A stretch of 16,858 nt of DNA, from assembly GCA_964577275.1 (NCBI GenBank), contig CAZNYR010000090.1, positions 1 through 16,858 on the forward strand, written 5' to 3'. This stretch comes from UBA2561 sp964577275. Its GTDB lineage: Bacteria; Bacteroidota; Bacteroidia; Cytophagales; Thermoflexibacteraceae. Position numbers and translations under genes: made by a program. Below the pieces are notes generated by a model. It saw nothing but the letters and a program-made list of their open reading frames with translations. It was not told the origin of the DNA and did not search any database. Positions 5,741-13,195 of the stretch are shown here, piece by piece (positions within the stretch are counted from its first letter, which is position 1; every line of letters starts with the position of its first letter).

Positions 5741-7549
5741 TTACATATCTACTTTAATGCCAATTTGTTGCATCAAAATGCTCGCATTGAAACTTCGGCA
5801 TAATCCTTCTGAAATTTGATAAGAAAACACCAATTTATCCGCCTCAATTTGCGAGTTAAAACTAAAATTTCGGACGGCATTCGGAAGATGCTCTGTTTGC
5901 TTTCCTAAGTCCAAATCATGGGTTGAAATAAAACCCGAAACTCCTTGATTTTGAAGCTGTTTGATGATAGCTTTGCCGCCCCGATGTCGGTCATCAGAGT
6001 TTGTTCCTTTCAAAATTTCATCTAAAAAATATAAGATTTGTTCGTCCTTTTCGATGCGGTCTAAAAGCTGTCGGATGCGCTTGAGTTCGGCATAAAATGA
6101 GGAAATACGTTCACTCAAAGAATCTTCGGTTCTCATACTCGTAAATAGCTGTACGATAGCAACTTGCATCTTTTCAGCACAAACAGGTGCGCCCGCCAAT
6201 GCCAAGACAATATTGATACCAACAGTACGTAAGAAAGTGCTTTTTCCTGACATATTCGAGCCTGTAATGAGGTTACAAATCCCATTTCCTTGCATCGAAA
6301 AATCGTTGCAAATTCGGGTTTCGGCAGGAAAAATAAGCGGATGTGCCAAATTTTGTGCCTCAAAATGATACGGTTTATCCGAAATTATAGGAAAATGAAA
6401 GTCTTGACAAGCAAATGCTACACCGCCAAAACTATTTAAAACTTCCATTTTAGCGACCGCATCAAACCAAATTTGCCATTGATTTTTATACTGATTTTTG
6501 AGCTTTTCAAATCGGCGCATTTGATGAATTTCCCACAAAAAAGGCAAGTTAAAAAAACCATAAAAAAACGCATTTCCACGAAATTCTAAAGAGGCAATAA
6601 TTCGTTCTAACTTATTGATAATCAATGAAACAGAATTATTTTCTACGATTAAATCTTTTTGAATTTTGCATAATAAATCACTTTCAAAAGTAGCCTTTTC
6701 GATGACTTTGCTCAATGCAGAAAAAGCCTGAATTTCAGCCAAATTCTTACTTGTTTGTTCGATAATTTCGGTTATTTTTTCATGATTTTGTTTTAAAACC
6801 ATTCCATTTATGACCAATATCAAAAAAGGCAATCCATAAGGCAATCCCCAAAATACACCAAACACACTAATTATCAACAAAATCGGAAGCAAAATACTCA
6901 GAAAATACAATTTTTGATACGGCAAAATCATATTTTCAGATTCGGCTGGATTTTTAAAAAATTGTACTTTTTTGTGATTCTGAAAGTACATTCCATGCGC
7001 CTGAAAATCTTGACGAAAACTGGTCTTTTGAGCCAGTTCTTGTACTGCCTTTTGGCGTTTTAGGATGTCCTCTTTTGATGCAGGGCGTTGCAAAAATGCG
7101 GCTAATTTTTCTTGTCCTGATGCGGTTTCCGCTCGGCAAAGCCACTGAAAAAGTGCATTTTTTCCAAAAATATCTAAATCAGAAGAATACGGATGTTTGG
7201 CATCCATAAAACGAATACCTTGATGTTGGAAATGCGAAAAATTACCTTCTAACCGATTGATTTCCATTTGATTAATTCTGACAAGAATCTTGAAATATTG
7301 ATGCTGGAATTTTATATTACGATGATATTTTATCGAAATTACAAAAATTATCAATCCCAAGAAGGCAATAGTCAGAACCCAATCAAAGGCTCTAAAATTA
7401 GCCGCCCAGACCACACCTATCAAAATCACAAAAAACCAACTAATTCGGAAAAACGAGAGTTGCTGGTCTCGATGTCTGAAATACGTTTCTTTGTCCTGAA
7501 AATGTTTAATTTGGCTTTTAAAAAATTGTATAATTTTAAGTTTATTCAT
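5741..7549 (-). CDS. MutS-like ATPase with predicted membrane segments
   Basis: 602-residue protein with a complete C-terminal MutS ABC-type ATPase: Walker A TGSNMSGKST (429-438), the MRTEDSLSERISSFYAELKR segment (472-491), Walker B LYFLDEILKGTN (506-517) and the His of ISTHDLD (H544). Upstream are helices resembling the MutS core and lever (about 253-360). The N-terminus lacks the mismatch-reading domain of MutS1. It has instead two hydrophobic stretches (about 37-50 and 56-73), with a second pair at 213-231 and 233-252, predicting a four-helix membrane protein with the ATPase in the cytosol. There is no C-terminal Smr nuclease, so it is not MutS2. ATP binding is near certain; a role in mismatch repair is not. 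It lies 7 bp behind the M14 peptidase gene and is almost surely cotranscribed with it. Confidence 0.88.
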   Translation of the reverse strand: MNKLKIIQFFKSQIKHFQDKETYFRHRDQQLSFFRISWFFVILIGVVWAANFRAFDWVLTIAFLGLIIFVISIKYHRNIKFQHQYFKILVRINQMEINRLEGNFSHFQHQGIRFMDAKHPYSSDLDIFGKNALFQWLCRAETASGQEKLAAFLQRPASKEDILKRQKAVQELAQKTSFRQDFQAHGMYFQNHKKVQFFKNPAESENMILPYQKLYFLSILLPILLIISVFGVFWGLPYGLPFLILVINGMVLKQNHEKITEIIEQTSKNLAEIQAFSALSKVIEKATFESDLLCKIQKDLIVENNSVSLIINKLERIIASLEFRGNAFFYGFFNLPFLWEIHQMRRFEKLKNQYKNQWQIWFDAVAKMEVLNSFGGVAFACQDFHFPIISDKPYHFEAQNLAHPLIFPAETRICNDFSMQGNGICNLITGSNMSGKSTFLRTVGINIVLALAGAPVCAEKMQVAIVQLFTSMRTEDSLSERISSFYAELKRIRQLLDRIEKDEQILYFLDEILKGTNSDDRHRGGKAIIKQLQNQGVSGFISTHDLDLGKQTEHLPNAVRNFSFNSQIEADKLVFSYQISEGLCRSFNASILMQQIGIKVDM

Positions 7550-7556
7550 TTAGTAT

Positions 7557-10130
7557 TTAATAATTTTTGTTGCTAATATTTCCAAAGAATAAGCAATTTA
7601 TGAATAATTTGGTCGTACCATACCAAAATGCCCGAAAATTCGGATTATCGGCAAAAGAAATTACCGTTCCCTTGCCATACGTGCTGACCTCCAAAAATGC
7701 AGCATTTTGTATTATTTGAAGATTACTCTTCGATACATAACCGCTTAATAATGGTTTTTTCGTAAATTGTATCGGATTTAAGGATTGCGTTTGAGATACT
7801 TCAAAGCACAGATTTTCATTTTTGAAGACAGGTATTCTATCTCGCTGATAACCAAATAGTAAAGGATGTGTTAAATCGACTTTTGTTTCAAAAATTGCCC
7901 CGCCAATTCGTTGCGCTCCTTGCTGATTATCTTGGGTTTCATAGGTAAGAGGCTTGATACTAATATTTGAATTAGGATTTTGTACTTTAAAAGTTAAGTT
8001 ATTAAATCTATTTATCATTCCCCAGCGTGTTGCCTCCTTGAATAATAGCATTGTTCCACCTTTTCTGAGCCAATAGCGTAACTCATCTTTCATGCCTGAT
8101 GCCATCATACCGTAATTGCCATGTACAAAAATAATAGTCGTATAACGGCTCAAATCTACTTTGCTAAGTTGCTCAATATCAACGAGTACTGTTGGAATAT
8201 TAAATTTTTGGTCATTCAAAAACCAAATTTCGCCAGCATCATAATCTCGCACGCCTTCTCCGACAACCAAGAGTACTGAGGGTTTTGTTAATTTTTTAAT
8301 CTGATTACTACCCAAATCAATTCCTGACTGCGTTTTTCCTGTTGCAACTTGCCATATTTTGAGTCCTTGACATTCTTGGCTGACTTTTCGCACAATTTTA
8401 GCCACCGAATCTGGCGTAATATATTGATTTTCAGATGGAATAATGATTGTTCCTCGTTCAAAATGTTGTGTCAGTTGATTAATTTTGATAGAAAATTCTT
8501 GTTGCGAAACTTTGGTAAGCAAGCCATAATTTTGAATTTTATACAAAAATTTGGGCGCATCGTAACCTTTCCAATCGACTAAAAAGGCATAGTTTTTTGT
8601 GCTTTCTGTGATTTCACTTTTCGGGAAATTTACTTTATCAATACACTGATTTTCAGATATTTGTATATTATTTTTTTCTGTAAATGACGTATAAGGAATG
8701 TCAAAAGCCAAAGGCATACACCATGTCGAAACATCATAAAAAAGGCTGTCCTGAAACTTAGTTTGTGTTTCAAACAATGAACGAATCAAATGATATTGAG
8801 GCTGTTTCAGAGGAACAATGTAAGATTTTGATTTTTTAAATATTTTTTCATGAATAGTATTATTTTGATTATTTTCATAAACTTTTATGTGATGTCGTAA
8901 TAATAGTTGCACAAAATGTAGATTTTTGATAAGGTCGTGTTCATCCCCAAAAATATATCCTTTGATAGGATTTTGGTCAGCCAAAGAGGTTGTTTTTTGA
9001 TAAAAATCTCGTTGAAAATTCAGCAGTTCGAGCCTCAAATTTGCGCCCGCTTCGAGGGTCGAAAGCATGACCGTAAATTGATTGCGAATCGTAAAAGGGA
9101 AGCGCAAAATTCCATTTTTTGTTTCTTGTGCAAACCCTCTGGCACTGGCTTGTTCAAATAAAATACCGACTGCGCCATGAATATCAGGATAGGTTGAGCC
9201 TTTACCGAAATAAAAATCGTCAAAATCTTCCTTTGAATAATACAAACTTCCGATACGGTCTAAGAATTGGGCGTGAAAGTAGGCAATTTTTTCTGTAAGT
9301 TCCTGATTTTCAGTAGGTGTTAAGGGATTTGTTCTGGCAATAACACCGGGCTGAAAGAAGAAGGTTGCATTCTTTCCCATCTCGTGATGGTCGGTTAAAA
9401 TGTTGGGTTTCCATTCGTGAAATTTACGCATTCGAGCCTGTGATTCAGCGAGTTGCAAGGGAATCCAATCACGATTTAAGTCGAAAAGATAATGGTTTGT
9501 TCGTCCTGTGGGGAAAGGCTGATGAAACTCTCGACTTGCGGGGTCGGTTATCAGATTTTTACTTCGATTGGTATTGACCCAGTTGGTAAAGCGATTGAAA
9601 CCATCGGGATTATAACAAGGGTCAAGAATAATGACCGTGTTTCGTAAGATTTGGTCAATTTTTTCGCCCTGTGCTGCCGCCAAATAATAGGCAGCCAACA
9701 AAGCAGAATTTGTGGCACTGGCTTCGTCGCCATGCACGCCATATCCCAGCCAAACAACAAGGGGCATCTGGTGTATATCAAGCAAATGCGATATATTTGG
9801 GTTTGTTAATTGAATATGCTTTTTTTGTATTATATCAAGATTTTGATGGTTTTGTGGTGTCGTGATTTTCAATAAAATAAGGGGTTTATGCTCGTAAGTT
9901 TTTCCATATTCTTCGAGTGTAATGCGTTCCGAAGTTTGTGCCAAAATCCGCATATAATGCAAGACTTGTTGATGGTCGGCATAAAATTCTCCGACCTCAA
10001 ATCCTAAGACCGATTTTGGGGTGGGGATTTCGGGGTTATAAGTCAGGCTATCAGGCAGATAGTAGGTTAAATCTTGTGCCGAAAGGCATGAAAAAAACAT
10101 GAAAAATAAAACGGTTAAATATTTAATCAT
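7557..10130 (-). CDS. Exported M14-family zinc carboxypeptidase with C-terminal GATase-like domain
   Basis: 857-residue protein with a signal peptide (1-18, cleavage likely after CLSA), so it acts outside the inner membrane. The M14 domain (about 45-370) has zinc ligands H133 and E136 in GVHGDEASA and a third His in TDHHEMG (H248 or H249). It also has NPDG (174-177) and FDLNRDW (216-222) for substrate binding, and E326 in LFEQAS at the place of the catalytic glutamate. All key positions look intact. After a less conserved middle comes a segment (about 615-700, PSVLLVVGEG, TTIIFVHGNYG, LRYWLRKGGTMLLFKEA) like the class I glutamine-amidotransferase fold, a combination seen in large bacterial M14 proteins. 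The substrate is probably a peptide or peptidoglycan fragment, but the sequence does not say. It is the first gene of a pair with the MutS-like ATPase. Confidence 0.9.
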   Translation of the reverse strand: MIKYLTVLFFMFFSCLSAQDLTYYLPDSLTYNPEIPTPKSVLGFEVGEFYADHQQVLHYMRILAQTSERITLEEYGKTYEHKPLILLKITTPQNHQNLDIIQKKHIQLTNPNISHLLDIHQMPLVVWLGYGVHGDEASATNSALLAAYYLAAAQGEKIDQILRNTVIILDPCYNPDGFNRFTNWVNTNRSKNLITDPASREFHQPFPTGRTNHYLFDLNRDWIPLQLAESQARMRKFHEWKPNILTDHHEMGKNATFFFQPGVIARTNPLTPTENQELTEKIAYFHAQFLDRIGSLYYSKEDFDDFYFGKGSTYPDIHGAVGILFEQASARGFAQETKNGILRFPFTIRNQFTVMLSTLEAGANLRLELLNFQRDFYQKTTSLADQNPIKGYIFGDEHDLIKNLHFVQLLLRHHIKVYENNQNNTIHEKIFKKSKSYIVPLKQPQYHLIRSLFETQTKFQDSLFYDVSTWCMPLAFDIPYTSFTEKNNIQISENQCIDKVNFPKSEITESTKNYAFLVDWKGYDAPKFLYKIQNYGLLTKVSQQEFSIKINQLTQHFERGTIIIPSENQYITPDSVAKIVRKVSQECQGLKIWQVATGKTQSGIDLGSNQIKKLTKPSVLLVVGEGVRDYDAGEIWFLNDQKFNIPTVLVDIEQLSKVDLSRYTTIIFVHGNYGMMASGMKDELRYWLRKGGTMLLFKEATRWGMINRFNNLTFKVQNPNSNISIKPLTYETQDNQQGAQRIGGAIFETKVDLTHPLLFGYQRDRIPVFKNENLCFEVSQTQSLNPIQFTKKPLLSGYVSKSNLQIIQNAAFLEVSTYGKGTVISFADNPNFRAFWYGTTKLFINCLFFGNISNKNY

Positions 10131-10400
10131 GAGAAATTGGTTTGTTGTTTGTGGGGCAAAGTTACGAGGTTACAGTCAAATAGCGTAAATGTTAGGACGG
10201 AAAGATGGGATTTTGTTGCCAAATGATTTGGAGCGAAAACTTCAGAAAAAGCGGGGACTTCGCGGCGTTAAAAAGCAGTAAATCAAGAAAAAACAGGATT
10301 TTTTCATCTTTTTGGGCATAAAATTTGGTTTAAAACTTGTTTTTTGAACAAAAAATTATACATATTTGAGGCAAAACTATACAAAATTAAGAATAAGGAG
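10131..10400. other. Divergent intergenic region between M14 peptidase and topA
   Basis: These 270 bp separate two divergent genes. They hold the M14 -7 box at 10157-10164 and a perfect 13-base palindrome CCAAATGATTTGG at 10219-10231. An A/T-rich stretch before topA contains near-matches to TAnnTTTG (around 10320-10335 and 10360-10375), none exact. No RNA gene or further reading frame is convincing. An in-frame ATG at 10344 exists but is probably not the topA start. Confidence 0.5.
10157..10164 (-). promoter_or_regulatory. -7 box (TAACTTTG) of the M14 peptidase / MutS-like operon
   Basis: The minus strand reads CGTAACTTTGCC, containing an exact TAnnTTTG match. It is 26 bp upstream of the peptidase ATG, giving a leader of roughly 15-20 bases. 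The nearest TTG lies only about 12 bases upstream, closer than usual for a -33 element. This is one of the best promoter candidates in the window. Confidence 0.6.
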
Positions 10401-12872
10401 ATGGGAAAAAATTTGGTGATTGTGGAGTCTCCAGCCAAGGCGAAAACGATTGAAAATTATTTAGGCAACGACTTTGAGGTCAAATCCAGTTACGGACACG
10501 TCAGAGATTTGCCTAAGGGCAATAATGCGATTGATATTGAAAATGATTTCAAACCAACGTATGAAATTTCGGCGGATAAAAAGCAGGTGGTTTCCGAGCT
10601 AAAGAAACTGGCAAAAAGTGCCGAAACCGTGTGGCTCGCTACGGATGATGACCGCGAAGGCGAGGCGATTTCGTGGCATTTATTGGAGGCATTAGGCTTG
10701 AAAGAAAGTAAAATCAAGCGCATTGTTTTTCGGGAAATTACGAAAACGGCGATTCAGAAGGCGATACAAAATCCTCGCACGATTGATATTGACTTGGTGA
10801 ATGCACAACAAGCTCGGCGCGTGCTGGATAGACTGGTAGGTTTTGAGCTTTCGCCTGTTTTGTGGCGTAAAATCAAAACGGGACTTTCGGCCGGACGCGT
10901 ACAATCGGTGGCGGTGCGTTTTATTGTTGAGCGAGAACGAGAAATCGAGCATTTTAAGCCCGAAAGTGCCTTCAAGGTTGTGGCGATTTTTGAGTTAGAA
11001 AATGGCAAAACATTAGAAGCTAATCTGGCACAACGATTTGAGCAGCAGGAGGCAGCCCATCATTTTTTGACCCAATGTATAGGCGCAATTTTTTCGATTA
11101 AAAACTTAGAAAAAAAGCCACGTAAAAAGTCGCCTGCTCCGCCCTTTACGACCTCGACCCTGCAACAACAGGCGAGCGCAAAATTGCGGTATCCGGTAGC
11201 GAAAACGATGCTTTTGGCGCAACGACTTTATGAGGCGGGACACATTACGTATATGCGGACGGATTCCTTGAATTTATCCGAAGAGGCAATTACCAATGCG
11301 GCGCACGAAATTAAATCGAATTATGGCGATAAGTATCTGAAAATCAGACGATACAAGACTAAAAAACAAGACGCTCAGGAGGCTCACGAAGCCATTAGAC
11401 CGACTAATTTTGCCAGCCCAAAGGCGGGAAATACGGCAGAAGAAAGAAGGCTTTATGAACTCATCTGGAAGCGTGCGATTGCCTCACAAATGGCAGATGC
11501 AGAAATCGAAAAAACAATCGCTACGATTGATATTTCGACCCTGCCAGATGCCAAATTAACGGCGACAGGCGAAGTCATTACTTTTGATGGATTTCTGAAG
11601 GTGTATCTGGAAGTAGGCATCGAAGAGCATACTCATCAAGAAGAGGAAGAGGACGCAGACACCAAAGGGATGCTTCCGCCTCTGGAAATTGGGCAAGTTT
11701 TGGACTTGAACCAAATGACGGCAACCGAACGATTTACCAGACCTTCGCCACGTTATACTGAAGCCAGTTTGGTCAAAAAATTAGAAGAAATGGGCATCGG
11801 ACGACCCTCAACCTATGCGCCTACGATTTCGACAGTTCAGAAACGGGGATATGTTATCAAGGAATCGCGAGATGGTAAACAACGGAATTTCAGACAATTA
11901 ACATTACAAAACCATGAAATCTCTGCCCTGACAGACCAAGAAACATACGGCTCCGAAAAAAATAAATTATTTCCGACCGATACGGCAATGGTGGTCAATG
12001 ATTTTCTTGTGGAACATTTCCCCAATGTGGTTGATTATTCATTCACGGCAAATGTGGAAGAAAAATTTGACGAAATTGCACACGGGCGAGTACGTTGGGA
12101 AAAAATGATTAAGGAATTTTATAATCCTTTTCATAAAAAAGTAGAGGAAGCCACCGAAATTGACCGAAGTGAAATCAACACAGGAAAAGTGCTGGGAACT
12201 GACCCCAAAACGGGACTTCAGGTGAGCGTTCGATTAGGACGATACGGACCTTTGGCGCAATTAGGCGAAAGAATTGAGGACGATGATTCGGAAGAAAACA
12301 AACCCAAATATGCCAGTCTGCAACGTGGGCAGTTGATGGAAACCATTACGCTCCAAGAAGCCTTAGAATTATTCAAATTGCCTCGTCAGGTTGGGACTTT
12401 TGAGGGCAAAGTAATGACCGCTGCCATCGGGCGATTCGGTCCTTATATTCGGCATGACAGCAAATTCGTTTCCTTAGGCAACGAACTCGACCCGCACACG
12501 GTCGATGAGCAAACGGCTATCCAATTAATTCAAGCCAAACGGGAAGCCGATGCCAAAAAACTAATTAAGATATTCCCTGAAAATGAGGAGGTTAAAATCT
12601 TAAATGGACGCTGGGGACCGTACATTGCCGTAGGCAAACAAAACGTCAAATTGCCCAAAGAATTGAAAGAAGATTTGGAGAAATTGAAGGCAATGACGCT
12701 CGAAGACTGCTTGAAAATGGCGGAAGAACAGGAAAAAAACGGAAAACCTAAAGCCCAAAAAACAACTACCAAAAAGGCTACTGCTCCCAAGAAAACCGCC
12801 ACCAAAACGACCGCTGAAACGAAAGCCAAAAAGAAAACCGTTACCAAAAAATCTACGGCAAAAACTAAGTAA
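10401..12872 (+). CDS. topA: DNA topoisomerase I (type IA)
   Basis: Relaxes negatively supercoiled DNA by single-strand passage. The start is set at 10401 (MGKNLVIVESPAKAKTIENY), where the family begins; the in-frame ATG at 10344 would add 19 residues unlike any TopA. AAGGAG abuts the ATG, too close for a normal Shine-Dalgarno. The 823-residue product has the Toprim domain (about 3-115) with E9 and the acidic cluster TDDDREGE (81-88), then the catalytic Tyr284 in GHITYMRTDSLNLS. EEMGIGRPSTYA (462-473) is also typical. There are no zinc-finger cysteines; in their place are three repeats near 605-623 (LGRYGPLAQLG), 669-685 (IGRFGPYIRH) and 731-746 (NGRWGPYIAVGK). The tail (about 779-823) is rich in Lys, Thr and Ala and probably binds DNA. 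Confidence 0.97.
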   Translation: MGKNLVIVESPAKAKTIENYLGNDFEVKSSYGHVRDLPKGNNAIDIENDFKPTYEISADKKQVVSELKKLAKSAETVWLATDDDREGEAISWHLLEALGLKESKIKRIVFREITKTAIQKAIQNPRTIDIDLVNAQQARRVLDRLVGFELSPVLWRKIKTGLSAGRVQSVAVRFIVEREREIEHFKPESAFKVVAIFELENGKTLEANLAQRFEQQEAAHHFLTQCIGAIFSIKNLEKKPRKKSPAPPFTTSTLQQQASAKLRYPVAKTMLLAQRLYEAGHITYMRTDSLNLSEEAITNAAHEIKSNYGDKYLKIRRYKTKKQDAQEAHEAIRPTNFASPKAGNTAEERRLYELIWKRAIASQMADAEIEKTIATIDISTLPDAKLTATGEVITFDGFLKVYLEVGIEEHTHQEEEEDADTKGMLPPLEIGQVLDLNQMTATERFTRPSPRYTEASLVKKLEEMGIGRPSTYAPTISTVQKRGYVIKESRDGKQRNFRQLTLQNHEISALTDQETYGSEKNKLFPTDTAMVVNDFLVEHFPNVVDYSFTANVEEKFDEIAHGRVRWEKMIKEFYNPFHKKVEEATEIDRSEINTGKVLGTDPKTGLQVSVRLGRYGPLAQLGERIEDDDSEENKPKYASLQRGQLMETITLQEALELFKLPRQVGTFEGKVMTAAIGRFGPYIRHDSKFVSLGNELDPHTVDEQTAIQLIQAKREADAKKLIKIFPENEEVKILNGRWGPYIAVGKQNVKLPKELKEDLEKLKAMTLEDCLKMAEEQEKNGKPKAQKTTTKKATAPKKTATKTTAETKAKKKTVTKKSTAKTK

Positions 12873-12897
12873 TTTTTTAACAAAATTTCACAGCTTT

Positions 12898-12942
12898 AAG
12901 CCTTTCAAAACCTTGATTCGTTTTGGAAGGCTTTTTTATTTT
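12898..12942 (+). terminator. Rho-independent terminator after topA
   Basis: A 14-pair stem (AAGCCTTTCAAAAC / GTTTTGGAAGGCTT, with one G-U pair) encloses an eight-base loop and is followed by a run of Ts. It starts 26 bp after the topA stop codon, ending topA transcription and separating it from the GldG-like gene. Confidence 0.88.
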
Positions 12943-13056
12943 GCAGGACATTTTTTTATGTTTGCAACGCATTCTATCGCCTGACTTTGATTTCTTTACT
13001 GAATTGAAAATTATAAATGTATTTTGAATAAAATGTGTTTTTTATTACATAAACTG

Positions 13057-13064
13057 TATTTTTG
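13057..13064 (+). promoter_or_regulatory. Candidate -7 box (TATTTTTG) upstream of the GldG-like gene
   Basis: This is an exact TAnnTTTG match, but it lies 131 bp before the start codon and has no well-spaced TTG upstream. In DNA this AT-rich the match could be chance. The 12943-13195 gap has no other feature I can support and no convincing small reading frame. Confidence 0.3.
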
Positions 13065-13195
13065 TATTCATTACAAAATTATGGTTTCATACAAAATGTC
13101 ATTCATTTTTTTTTGAGCATTGATATTGTTGAATACCATCATAAATTGCGTGATTTTTTTCCGATTAATAACATTCAAAATATCCTGAAAAACCA

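Noticed and set aside
5741..7549. Canonical MutS1 or MutS2 repair protein
   Set aside because: It has no mismatch-reading N-terminal domain and no Smr domain; predicted membrane segments are present instead.
10344..10400. ATG at 10344 as the topA start, adding 19 residues
   Set aside because: The added residues are Lys/Ile-rich and unlike TopA, whose family begins at the MGKNLVIVESPAKAKT segment starting at 10401.
12530..12883. Antisense 117-codon hydrophobic frame over the topA tail
   Set aside because: It is the complement of the Lys/Thr-rich codons of topA, which read as Phe/Val/Leu on the other strand. There is no independent support.
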